A stretch of 64,000 nt of DNA from Acidobacteriota bacterium (lineage in GTDB: Bacteria > Acidobacteriota > Terriglobia > Bryobacterales > Bryobacteraceae), in contig QHXW01000058.1 in the NCBI GenBank assembly GCA_003223115.1, positions 1 to 64,000 of the forward strand. The letters are read 5' to 3'. How positions within the stretch are numbered: the first letter of the stretch is position 1; every line of letters starts with the position of its first letter. Of this stretch, positions 37,440-46,104 are shown piece by piece. The notes below the pieces were generated by a model. The model did no database searches. It was given only the letters and a program-made list of their open reading frames with translations, and was not told the DNA's origin. The position numbers and the translations under genes are program-made.

Positions 37440-39572
37440 ATGCACAAACCGATCAAGTACGCCGAGAAAGCGTTGACCTATGCCGCGGGCGCGGCTTGGC
37501 TCGTTTTCGATAAGCTGAATCAGATCCGCCAAAATCCCTCCTTCACTCCGAAATGGTCAGACAAGCCGTTATTGAAGTCGTATCAGAAGACCAAACCGCC
37601 GCTGGGCTGGCCGCGTGAAACCGATTCGCTGTGCCCCCGCTGCATTCCCGAGATCCGCCAAGAGATTCTCGAAGGCAAGCGTGACTACAAGATTCTGGTC
37701 AACGAGCGGCCCGGCGAAATCAAAGCCAAAGTCATCGAGCGCGCTGGCAAAATCCTGATGGTGAAGGATTGCCCAATCCACGGACACTTTGAAGATGTAA
37801 TGGCCATGGACACCGCGTTTTTCAAGCATCTGGAAGATGTTTTCCCAGGCCGTGACATCCGCGCCCACAGTGATGAGAAGCTCCACAATCACGGCTCGAG
37901 CACGATCAAGCACGGGCGCGGATCAGTTTTGACCATCGATCTCACCAACCGCTGCAACATGATGTGCGATCCGTGTTTTATGGACGCTAATCAGGTTGGA
38001 TTTGTGCATGAGCTGAGTTGGGAAGAGATCAAGACCATGCTCGACAATGCCATTTCAATTAAGCCGAAGCGGCAGATGTCGGTACAGTTCTCTGGCGGCG
38101 AGCCTACGATCTCGCCGCATTTCATGGATGCCGTGAGTTATTCCCGCAAGGTGGGCTATAACAGCGTGCAGGCAGCCACCAACGGCATCGAATTCGCGAA
38201 GAGTTTCGAATTTGCCAAGGCCGCTGCGGACGCGGGCCTGCGCTACGCCTATCTGCAGTTCGACGGCATTGGCAACGCGGCCAACGCCCACCGCAAAGTT
38301 GGCAACCTGTTCGACGTCAAGCTGCGGGCGATCGAGAATCTGCACAAGGCGGGAGTCGAAATTGTTCCAGTCACCACCATTCTGAACGGCATCAACAACG
38401 AGCAGGTAGGCCGCATCATCGAGTTCGCGCTCGATAATCCGAAGAGAATTTCGTTCTGCTCCTTCCAGCCGGTTTCGTTCACAGGCCGCGATGAGGCCAT
38501 TACCGACGAGCGCAGACACGCCCAGCGCTACACGCTGTCGCATTTGGCGCACGACGTAAGAAGCCAGACCGGTATAGGCGAGCCCGCCCGCGACTGGTTC
38601 CCCATTTCGTTCATGAGCACGTTCTCGGATTGGGCCGATCTGGTGCACGGTCCGCAGCACGAATGGGGACAGTTGAGCTGCGGGTGTCATCCCAATTGCG
38701 GTGTGGGCCTGGCGGTGATGATCGACAAGGAGACTAAAGAGCGCGCCGCAGTCACTTCCTTTCTCAATGCCGAACAACTGGCCAAGGACGTGGCACGGGT
38801 CAATGATGCCGCGCGCGGCAAGTTCCTTTCTGTACTGGGCGTAGCGCTTTCACTGTTGCGCAATTACAACCCCTACAATTCGCCCACGCATTTTCGTCTG
38901 GCAGACCTGCTGAAAAAATTCGATAAATGCTTTGGCGCCACGGGTCACAACTACGGCAAAGTTTCGGGTGATCGCACTTACGACGACATCCAGAAGCGCC
39001 GCGCCGACCGCTGGAATTTCTTGTTCGTCGCTGGCATGTGGTTCCAGGACCTGTTCAATTACGATTTCCGCCGCACCGAGCAGTGCATCATCCCCTACGC
39101 CACGCAAGAGGGTGAAATTTCCTTCTGCGCCTACAATACAGGCGTGGGCTGGCGGAATATCGTCGAGAAAATGCACATGACCGCTACGCTCACCAAGTGG
39201 TATGACGAGCGCGGCCGGCATGAGATCTTTGCGGGCGGCAAAGAGGTGCCGCTCAACTCAGTGGAGCACTCGTTGGTCCTAGATGCGGAGGCGGTGGCCG
39301 CGGGCGCTCAGACCGATCTGGATAAATTGGGCATTGCTAAAAACGCTCGTGAGGAGAAAATCCGCGCGCGCAACGAAAAATTGCGGCAGCAGGCTCAGAA
39401 TGACGAGCGCATGATGAAGCTGTACCGCGAGGTGGTGCTCAAAGAGAAAGTAGACGATGCCGGGTTCGTGCCACTGGACGGAATCGTCGGTCTGAAGCCC
39501 GCGACACCCACCAAACCGGCTGAAACCCGCGCGGTAGAAACGCGCGAGGAGGTCGGGTCGTTCGGCGATTAA
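37440..39572 (+). CDS. Radical SAM enzyme, MJ0619/Tes-like (possible membrane-spanning lipid synthase)
   Basis: The 710-residue protein has a rubredoxin-like N-terminal metal site (LCPRC at 64-68, DCPIHG at 110-115) and the radical SAM cluster motif RCNMMCDPC (Cys172, 176, 179). The barrel contains QFSGGEPT, AATNGIEFA, LQFDG, GINNEQVGRI and FQPVSFTGR, phrases I associate with the MJ0619/Tes group, whose characterised member couples lipid tails into archaeal tetraethers. The second cysteine motif usual in archaeal Tes between the zinc site and the SAM cluster (CPYDCGLC type) is missing; instead a SCGCHPNC motif appears near residue 415. The C-terminal 120 residues are charged and helical. Acidobacteria make iso-diabolic acid and branched tetraether lipids, so such a role is plausible here. 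Confidence 0.8.
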   Translation: MHKPIKYAEKALTYAAGAAWLVFDKLNQIRQNPSFTPKWSDKPLLKSYQKTKPPLGWPRETDSLCPRCIPEIRQEILEGKRDYKILVNERPGEIKAKVIERAGKILMVKDCPIHGHFEDVMAMDTAFFKHLEDVFPGRDIRAHSDEKLHNHGSSTIKHGRGSVLTIDLTNRCNMMCDPCFMDANQVGFVHELSWEEIKTMLDNAISIKPKRQMSVQFSGGEPTISPHFMDAVSYSRKVGYNSVQAATNGIEFAKSFEFAKAAADAGLRYAYLQFDGIGNAANAHRKVGNLFDVKLRAIENLHKAGVEIVPVTTILNGINNEQVGRIIEFALDNPKRISFCSFQPVSFTGRDEAITDERRHAQRYTLSHLAHDVRSQTGIGEPARDWFPISFMSTFSDWADLVHGPQHEWGQLSCGCHPNCGVGLAVMIDKETKERAAVTSFLNAEQLAKDVARVNDAARGKFLSVLGVALSLLRNYNPYNSPTHFRLADLLKKFDKCFGATGHNYGKVSGDRTYDDIQKRRADRWNFLFVAGMWFQDLFNYDFRRTEQCIIPYATQEGEISFCAYNTGVGWRNIVEKMHMTATLTKWYDERGRHEIFAGGKEVPLNSVEHSLVLDAEAVAAGAQTDLDKLGIAKNAREEKIRARNEKLRQQAQNDERMMKLYREVVLKEKVDDAGFVPLDGIVGLKPATPTKPAETRAVETREEVGSFGD

Positions 39573-39619
39573 TGGAACAAACAGGCCGTCCTGCCTGAGG
39601 ATTGGTTCGGGAAAAATCG

Positions 39620-39652
39620 GCCGCCGGAAAAATTCCGGCGGCGTTTCTTTTT
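39620..39652 (+). terminator. Rho-independent terminator after the radical SAM gene
   Basis: A perfect 10-bp stem GCCGCCGGAA/TTCCGGCGGC (39620-39629 with 39633-39642) has a three-base loop AAA and is followed by GTTTCTTTTT. It lies 48 bases behind the radical SAM stop and separates that gene from the next one. It is the clearest intrinsic terminator in the window. Confidence 0.85.
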
Positions 39653-39740
39653 GCGCGCAGCCTCGGCTGGCTAAACGGCTCAAAGGCAGCAAATTCTTAC
39701 GCCTCAATGACGCCGAACGCTGTGAGAGGATTTGAACGCC

Positions 39741-41867
39741 ATGCGAGCGCCTGGCAGGCGGACATTGGCCGCGCCAGCCAGTTCCACCGTAAAAATGGCA
39801 GTCGACGAGTTGTGGGAATTGACACCGTCTGGCGCTGGGCTTAGCCGGCTAAAGAACGCGGTCTGGATCGTCTGGTTAACCGCGGCAGCATCGGCCACCT
39901 TCCCGCTATTTCTGTGGCACGTCCAATATTTCCAACGCCCGGGAACGAAATTCTTAACGCTGCTGCTGATCGCGATCTGCGGCTTGGCTGCGTGGTTTCC
40001 GCTCTACCACCGGCTCCGCCAGCGTGGCCTGTGGCGATACGAACTAGCGGTACTCGCGGGCTTGCCGCTTTTAGCCGGATTGATCTACGAGACACGCGGA
40101 ACTCTGACAACGCTGTGGCTGTTCATCTCGGCCTGCGCGCTGGGGCGTTGGGTTCTCGAGCGCGCTGGCTTGAAGACCTCAAATGGGTTGGAAGAAATCG
40201 TTCTGCCGGCGGGCATTGGGCTGGGACTATTGGCATGCGCGCTGTTCGCTCTGGGTCTTACGGGCGCGTTATACCCCTTGGCCTTTGCATTGCTCCTTAC
40301 CGCGATCTGCCTGATTTTCTTTCGCTGCATTCCGCCTTTGTGGACGGCCATCGGGTCTCTTTACCGCCAGTGGGGCGTCACGGAAGAATTTCGGAGTGGG
40401 CTCGGAACAGTGCTTATAGTTTTCGCAGTGGTGTTCGCCGCGTGCGGTGTCATGGTCATACTTGCGCCGAGCGTGGCGTATGACGTTTTGCGTTATCACC
40501 TGGCCGAGGTCAAGGCCTACAGCGCGCAACATGCCCTTCGCCCGCTGCCTCTCCTCGATGCCAGTTACCGTCCGCAAAACACCGAATTATGGATGACTCT
40601 GGCCTATGCGCTGGGCGGCCAGCCGGCGGCGCAAATGGTCTCGCCGGTCTTTTTCGCTCTCACGCTATTGATGCTGTTCGCGATCGCGCTGCGCACCGGC
40701 GCCGGGACCCTCGGCAGTCTCGCAGGCGCAGTGTTTGCGGGAACCATTCCGTTTCTGCACTGGACCGGCAGTGTCGCCAAGAATGATGTCGTGCTGGCTT
40801 TTTTTCTGCTCGCGCCGCTCTACGCCTATTTGCGATGGCGGGAGACTGGAAATTTTGTCTGGATCCGGCTGGGCGTTTTCTTTCTGGCGATCGCCGCAGG
40901 CATAAAAGAAATCGCCGTGTTCGCCGTGCCGCCATCCGCCGTCTTCTTTGCGCTGGCAGCTTGGAGGCAGCCCCGCCGTTTGCGAGCGTTCGGATCGCTG
41001 GCACTGATCTTTGCCGTGTTCGGTCTGTTCTGGTACGTCTGGGACTTCTCTCTGACCGGCAATCCCGTCTATCCCTGGAGACTCGCGGCAGCCGTCTCAC
41101 CTCACCGTAGGTTGGAATGGGGCGCGGCGACTTTGCGCTACCTGCAACTTCCGTGGCGGATGCATTTCAGCGGGCAACGTTTTTTTGAATCGCTGCTGCC
41201 CAATCCGCTGGGTATCTTCTTTGTATTGTTCGCCCCGGTATGGCTGATGGTTCGCCGGCGCACGGGCGCGATCACTCTGGAACGTACGTGCCTGCTCTTT
41301 ACAGCAGCTTATGTGGCCTACTGGGCGACAATGCTTGCCACACTGCGCTTCGGCATTACACCCATCGTGATCCTCGCGGTGTTTACGGGGGCCAGGTTGG
41401 CGGCGCTCTATCAAAACTCGCCGGCCTGGACGAACCGCGTGTTTCTGGGTGCCTGCGTCTACTGTCTCTGGTTCGCGTTACTGGCGGCGGCGATTGTGGA
41501 GATCAATGCACCGCAATTTCAGTTATTCGCAGGAACGATCGACAAGGCTGGTTATCTGTGCCAGGCGCTGGGCACGTACCCGTCACTGGAATACCTGAAG
41601 ACGCAAGTGGCTCCCGGCGACCGCGTGTTGGGCGTCGAGAATTGCTCCGCGGCCTATGCTCCCGATCCGGCGGCGTTCGACTGTTTCTGGCCACCAGCAT
41701 GGCCAATAAATCGGGCGGAATTGGAAGCGCGCCTGCGGAAACCCCAGTTCCGTTTCCTGATCCTGCCGACCGGGCAGGTGGACGCCGGTACGCCCAAGGG
41801 CTTGGATGACGCTGCGCTACTCTACCGGGACGCGGCGTTTTGTGTGTATCGCTTGGCGGCTAAGTAA
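39741..41867 (+). CDS. Multi-pass membrane protein, GT-C glycosyltransferase-like
   Basis: The ATG at 39741 with AGAGGA ten bases upstream is preferred to a TTG at 39732. The 708 residues hold about 14 membrane helices between residues 35 and 570, followed by a soluble C-terminal part. An acidic loop after an early helix (APSVAYDVLRYHLAEVKAY, about 240) is typical for the catalytic loop of dolichyl- or undecaprenyl-phosphate-sugar-dependent GT-C enzymes. It could move a sugar from a lipid carrier to a surface acceptor. No partner gene is next to it, and the terminator isolates it from the radical SAM gene. Confidence 0.7.
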   Translation: MRAPGRRTLAAPASSTVKMAVDELWELTPSGAGLSRLKNAVWIVWLTAAASATFPLFLWHVQYFQRPGTKFLTLLLIAICGLAAWFPLYHRLRQRGLWRYELAVLAGLPLLAGLIYETRGTLTTLWLFISACALGRWVLERAGLKTSNGLEEIVLPAGIGLGLLACALFALGLTGALYPLAFALLLTAICLIFFRCIPPLWTAIGSLYRQWGVTEEFRSGLGTVLIVFAVVFAACGVMVILAPSVAYDVLRYHLAEVKAYSAQHALRPLPLLDASYRPQNTELWMTLAYALGGQPAAQMVSPVFFALTLLMLFAIALRTGAGTLGSLAGAVFAGTIPFLHWTGSVAKNDVVLAFFLLAPLYAYLRWRETGNFVWIRLGVFFLAIAAGIKEIAVFAVPPSAVFFALAAWRQPRRLRAFGSLALIFAVFGLFWYVWDFSLTGNPVYPWRLAAAVSPHRRLEWGAATLRYLQLPWRMHFSGQRFFESLLPNPLGIFFVLFAPVWLMVRRRTGAITLERTCLLFTAAYVAYWATMLATLRFGITPIVILAVFTGARLAALYQNSPAWTNRVFLGACVYCLWFALLAAAIVEINAPQFQLFAGTIDKAGYLCQALGTYPSLEYLKTQVAPGDRVLGVENCSAAYAPDPAAFDCFWPPAWPINRAELEARLRKPQFRFLILPTGQVDAGTPKGLDDAALLYRDAAFCVYRLAAK

Positions 41868-41996
41868 AGTAGGAGAGTCACAATAGAGGCTAGGCTAGGG
41901 AAAAATGCCGGTTATCGAGTGGACATTATTTCGGATAGCCATTATTCGGCGCGCTAGTTTCACAGACCCTTTCCGCAGGCATCTGGGGACCGGTAG

Positions 41997-42368
41997 ACCG
42001 TTACAGAGCTTCAAAAGAGAGCCGACATCGTCGCTGCTGCAACAGTGCTGAGCGCGAGCACCGACAGCACTCATGCTGTCAGCGCCCGGCTTCATGTCGT
42101 CAAGATTATTCAGGGGCAGATGGCTGGCCTGTTCATGACGGTGCAGTTAGCGCCCTCTCGACAGATGTCGAGTTCTGGTGCCGCCTCAACAATTGCAGGT
42201 ACGGCAGGTGCCACTGGAGTACGGTTTATACAGCAGGATCAGGGTGGAGCCTATCGTGTCCTGCCGACTGCTGAGGTTGGCTACAGCTGGGAGGATGCAT
42301 TCATCCCTGTAACCAGGGCCACTCTGGATGCCATGAAGGGCGATGCTGCACAGCAGCTGCTTACGTAG
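41997..42368 (+). pseudogene. N-terminally truncated small protein of unknown family
   Basis: The frame is open from the codon after a TAG at 41994 to the TAG at 42366. The protein-like part is LQKRADIVAAATVLSASTD and then ARLHVVKIIQGQMAGLFMTVQL, which needs a start and probably a signal peptide upstream, but none is found. A GTG at 42045 is inside the coherent sequence. The stop overlaps the next start (TAGTG), so the two genes once formed an operon. Family not recognised. The 129 bases before it (41868-41996) hold nothing I can name. Confidence 0.4.
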
Positions 42369-43086
42369 TGAACTGGTACCAATCGATTACGGATCCATCT
42401 CCAATTGACGATCAACGACTACTCGTCAATCTTGATAGGGGTAACTCCCAGGACACACTACGGCTAGCGCGCGAGCTGATTGCTTCGCCACTCCCAAACA
42501 ATCATGTGATTGGGCTTACCGCCGCGATTCGTCTCGGATCCGACTCTGCGATCGCGACTTTAGCACGAGAACTGCCGGCCTTGCGGGCGCACTCAAAATT
42601 TCACCGCATAACGGAAGCACTGCACACATATTACCAACCGCATGGAGATTCTTCCATCGGCGTACTTCAGCAACTTGTTTTCCTACATTCTGACGCGCCC
42701 GGCATCGACGCCGCGGCTGGATCTGCATTACAGAAGATCGGATCAAAGGCTGTTTGTTACCTGCCATGGCCGAGTTGCTTGATAGCCGGGATCCTCAGGC
42801 CCAACTACGCGCAGCATGGGTCTTTGGATACTTTACGCTTTTCGTCGATGCCGACGGCAACATCGGCCACGAGATAGGCCCCTGGGCCTCAGAGGTGACT
42901 CGACGGCACATGCCCCGGGCGGATTCCTTCGTCGAGGAACTCCTGTACCCCAACCTCGATCACACCGCAGGAATATTCTACGTTCTGGAAATCGTGGTGG
43001 TCGGCACATCGATCAGATCTCGGTTTCGCAGCTCCATGAGAGATGCGGGTAAGAGTTATGAGGCAAGCCTCTGCCGCAAATGTTGA
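42368..43086 (+). pseudogene. HEAT-repeat-like protein, frameshifted
   Basis: The GTG start is coupled to the preceding stop. The first frame runs ARELIASPLPNNHVIGLTAAIRLG and onward to KIGSKAVCYLP near 42763; adding one C to CC continues in the next frame as MAELLDSRDPQAQLRAAWVFGY. The pieces look like two or three HEAT-type helical pairs. The end after about 42960 is less convincing, and the gene seems to run into the remnant of an opposite gene at 43087. A single missing base may be the only real defect in its first two thirds. Confidence 0.5.
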
Positions 43087-43137
43087 TGATGCGACGAGTC
43101 CCCCGAGGATGACGCGGGCCCGGTTGATCTTTCCCAT
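43087..43137 (-). pseudogene. 5' remnant of a small membrane protein gene
   Basis: AAGGAG lies six bases before an ATG at 43137, which opens MGKINRARVILGGLVAS, the usual start of a small acidobacterial membrane protein family of unknown function. After about 17 codons the sequence no longer resembles the family (no helix follows). The body of the gene appears to be deleted at a junction with the HEAT-like gene. The family assignment rests on a short stretch and is tentative. Confidence 0.3.
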
Positions 43138-43249
43138 GGCTTGCTCCTTCGTATGGAATTTGGTTGATTGTACCGCCAGCCCAGGTTGAGGGAAGCCGCG
43201 GACCGACCTGCCTTTTGGAGTTTGTGTTGGAGTGGCGCGGTTCGGAGCG

Positions 43250-43708
43250 TTATTGCTTGTCGTAGACGAAGACGTTGTGCACCTTCTCGCCCTTTGGGTT
43301 GGTGCCGGTGAGCGTCAGCGTCATCACTTTGCCGTCTTGAGAGACCACACGCCGGGCATTACTCACTACCTTGCCGGATTTCTTCAAGGTGCCTTCGGCA
43401 GTGTGGTCGTTGATCCGCTTTATCGTGATCGAGTCGTACAAATCCGATCCAGTGACCGGATACTCTTTGCCATCGTACTTAGCGGTGTACTCGAACGACG
43501 TTGTCTTTCCTTCCGCATCTACGCTCTCGCCCGTGCGCTTGATGCCGTCGGCAGTTTCCTCATAGGTGATCGTCCCGCTCTTCGGCGGTGGACCGGGAGC
43601 GTACTTGGATTTAGCCGCATTGAGCTTCCATGTTCCGATTGCGAGATCGGCTGCAACCAGAGTTGCGGCAAGCCCCAAGAGAGCGAACGCGAGTTTTGCG
43701 TATCGCAT
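43250..43708 (-). CDS. Small secreted protein of unknown function
   Basis: The frame is open to 43870, but AAAGGAGGG seven bases before the ATG at 43708 fixes the start. The 152 residues begin with a signal peptide (MRYAKLAFALLGLAATLVAA) and continue LAIGTWKLNAAKSKYAPGPPPKSGTI-like, a beta-rich fold that is frequent in acidobacterial genomes and resembles lipocalin-like or extracellular beta-barrel proteins. The tail is alternating strands ending VHNVFVYDKQ. Function unknown; no partner gene. Confidence 0.75.
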   Translation of the reverse strand: MRYAKLAFALLGLAATLVAADLAIGTWKLNAAKSKYAPGPPPKSGTITYEETADGIKRTGESVDAEGKTTSFEYTAKYDGKEYPVTGSDLYDSITIKRINDHTAEGTLKKSGKVVSNARRVVSQDGKVMTLTLTGTNPKGEKVHNVFVYDKQ

Positions 43709-43976
43709 AAGTGTCCCTCCTTTCTGGTGGATTATACCGCGTGGGGGGCAATTTGCCCGCGCGGATTCAAGCGCCGCAGAGAGACTCAAAAAGTGGTGGA
43801 GAGGGGGGATTCGACGCGTGGATCCAGTGATCGCTCTGCGCTGCGAATGAGTCGGCCGCATCGCAATCACAACCTACAAAGATTAGGACAATAATATAGT
43901 TGACAAAATCCAGCTTGAGCGTTTCATAGCCCATGCGAAAGCGCGAGGTGTATAATCCTGGAGGAGTTAGGCTATC

Positions 43977-44451
43977 GTGAAAAGCTAACCACGCCGCTGC
44001 ATTCTTTGTTATGTGCGCCCCTGTGCTTGTCATGGCCAAAGGGCCGACGCTCAAGATCACAATCAAAGGCTCGGATTTGGCTTCGCCTGTTGAGATTACG
44101 GAGAAGGGGATTCTCGAAAAATTCAACGTATGGATAGGTGCGGGCGTTAGAATCAACGGCATCCGCGAGGCCAAGGGTTTTATTGTTGACTGGGAAAAGG
44201 GGCCGGTTGCCGAGCCACGAACGACATTGCGCCGATCCGAAGGTTCATTTGATGTAATGCACCAGGGGCCCAGTAGCTATGTAGTCTCCTATGCCTATGA
44301 CCCGGTAACGGGAACAGAGTTTACGCATCCAATACATTCCTGATCTTTCGAGGGGGTAGAGGGGAACTGGTTTTCCGCAACCGAAACGTGGGCAGACATA
44401 GCAAAGCCTCTGATTGAGCGAGCTAGAGCAGGGGGCCAACCTTCCCGGTAG
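43977..44451 (+). pseudogene. Small exported protein, three single-base frame breaks
   Basis: Read with three corrections, this is one protein. Removing one A from AAAA at 43979-43983 gives GTG start and signal peptide MKANHAAAFFVMCAPVLVMA; the body GPTLKITIKGSDLASPVEIT follows. Adding one G to GGG near 44310 gives TGNRVYASNTFLIFRG; removing one G from GGGGG near 44355 gives VEGNWFSATETWADIAKPLI and the stop at 44449. Every defect is one base in a homopolymer, so sequencing error is the simplest explanation. The family is a beta-rich secreted protein known from acidobacteria by sequence only. Confidence 0.6.
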
Positions 44452-44610
44452 TCAGCCTTCGCCCGCTTCGTCCGCGCCTGCGCTAGGCTCCACCTCGCTT
44501 CTGCCTTCAGCACGTCTTCTTTTGAAAACGGTGAACATCTTGCGGACGGCGCTATCAAACCTCTCAGCCTCGGGACCAAGTCTCCGTCCCAATCGTCCGC
44601 CCGCAGTCAC
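44452..44610 (-). pseudogene. Possible small basic protein, frameshifted
   Basis: From a GTG at 44610 the frame reads RRLGPEAERFDSAVRKMFTV; one T fewer in TTTT near 44527 then gives SKEDVLKAEARWSLAQARTKRAKAD. Small proteins with this kind of charged tail are common in acidobacteria next to toxin-like genes. The end in the corrected frame is not clear because it continues across the neighbouring gene. Low confidence. Confidence 0.3.
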
Positions 44611-45135
44611 AACCCAAGAAAATTTCGAGCGCCTGAATTTCCTGTGCGTTGCCTCTGCGCAAGCCTTCCACGGAATTCTCCCTCTGCTATTCATCGAATT
44701 GATGCTCCGTTGCCCAAAAAGAGAAACGGCCCCGTATCCGGAACCCAGATTTCTAATTTGCAAAACAAATCCGGCATGAGCGCAAGGAGCTCACCCCCCG
44801 AAGATGAAAATGTGTGCAACTCCTCCGCTGTTGCCAGGGAACCCAATTCTTCCTCAAGCTCAAGAAACAAAAGCACATCCATCAGCTGTCACTATCTATT
44901 TTCGGAAGAAGCCAAATCCCAATTCCGAATAGTCCGCCGTCCGGCCGTGGTCGTGGTTCTGATGCTGACTGGCGTGCTGGCTTGTGCGCCATCCCGGCGC
45001 GCCGCGCGGTTCAGTGCTACACACACGCACAGGCAGGGATGCCTATTCTACCGGCCCCTCCCGAGTTTGCGAAAAGATTGTACATTGTTACTCGCGGACA
45101 AGTGGCATGAATTTACTGTGAAAGGAAACATCAAC
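44611..45135. other. 525-bp region without a convincing gene
   Basis: One plus-strand frame is open through this stretch into the PIG-L gene, but its composition is rich in Ser, Pro and Arg and it shows no motif. I see no hairpin or repeat. AAAGGAAA near 45121 is the ribosome site of the next gene. Confidence 0.5.
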
Positions 45136-46089
45136 ATGAAATTGCGAAGGAGATTTCCGGCTTTGGCATTGCTGGTGGCCGGCGGTCTGGGCGTAGTAGT
45201 CGGGACAGTGATCAGCGAACGGCATCCACAGGTCGCGTTCGCCAAAGCGGCTGCGCCGATGCAGGCTCCGAATGACGGCAAGTTGCGGATCATCATTTTC
45301 GGCGCGCACCCGGATGATGCGGAATATCGCGGCGCAGGTGTGGCTATGAAATGGGCCAAAATGGGGCACCACGTCAAGCTGGTTTCGGCAACCAACGGCG
45401 ATATCGGTCACTGGCAGATGGCGGGAGGGCCGCTGGCACAGCGCAGAAATAAAGAAGTGATGGAGGTAGGGCGGCGGCTGGGCGTCACGACCGAAGTGGT
45501 GGACATACATGACGGCGAGATCATGCCCACGCTCGAGAACCGGCGCATCATCACGCGGCTGATTCGAGAATGGAATGCGGACATCGTGATCGCCAACCGG
45601 CCCAACGACTATCATCCCGATCACCGCTATACATCGATTCTGGTGCAGGACTCGGCGTACATGGTTACGGTGCCGTTCTTCTGTCCCGACGTGCCGTTCC
45701 TCAAGAAAAATCCAGTGTTCCTCTATGCGTCGGACGGGTTCCAACGTCCGAATCCGTTTCGCGCGGATGTCGCCGTGGCCATTGACGACGTGATGGAGCC
45801 TACGCTCGACGCCCTGCTTGTGATGGAATCACAAATCCACGAAGGAGGCGCCAACGGCTACACCGGGCTCTATCCGGAAGATGAAGCCGGGAAGCAGCGG
45901 CGCCGCGACGAGGTTCGCCGGGATCTCGCTAAACGCTATGCCGGACATGCCGACAATTACCGTGATGCCCTGGTGAAATTCTACGGTGAGCAGCAGGGAC
46001 GGAAAGTGAAATACGCGCAGGCTTTCGAGGTGTGCGAGTATGGACGGCAACCCTCGCGGGACGAGCTGAAGCAGATGTTCCCATTCTGA
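45136..46089 (+). CDS. PIG-L family deacetylase, membrane-anchored or exported
   Basis: The ATG at 45136 with AAAGGAAA eight bases before it starts an N-terminal hydrophobic segment (FPALALLVAGGLGVVVGTVI). The 317-residue product has the zinc motif GAHPDDAEYRG (about residue 60) and the third ligand in HPDHR (about 160), as in LmbE/PIG-L N-deacetylases. It removes an acyl group from an N-acetyl or similar amide; candidates are GlcNAc-type sugars, but the substrate is open. It converges on the repeat-protein gene, with 15 bases between the stops. Confidence 0.88.
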   Translation: MKLRRRFPALALLVAGGLGVVVGTVISERHPQVAFAKAAAPMQAPNDGKLRIIIFGAHPDDAEYRGAGVAMKWAKMGHHVKLVSATNGDIGHWQMAGGPLAQRRNKEVMEVGRRLGVTTEVVDIHDGEIMPTLENRRIITRLIREWNADIVIANRPNDYHPDHRYTSILVQDSAYMVTVPFFCPDVPFLKKNPVFLYASDGFQRPNPFRADVAVAIDDVMEPTLDALLVMESQIHEGGANGYTGLYPEDEAGKQRRRDEVRRDLAKRYAGHADNYRDALVKFYGEQQGRKVKYAQAFEVCEYGRQPSRDELKQMFPF

Positions 46090-46104
46090 GGTGGTGAGCG
46101 GCCG

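Noticed and set aside
44644-45135. N-terminal extension of the PIG-L gene by 164 codons
   Set aside because: The extension is low-complexity and has no conserved motif, while a signal-like helix and a ribosome site mark the internal ATG at 45136.
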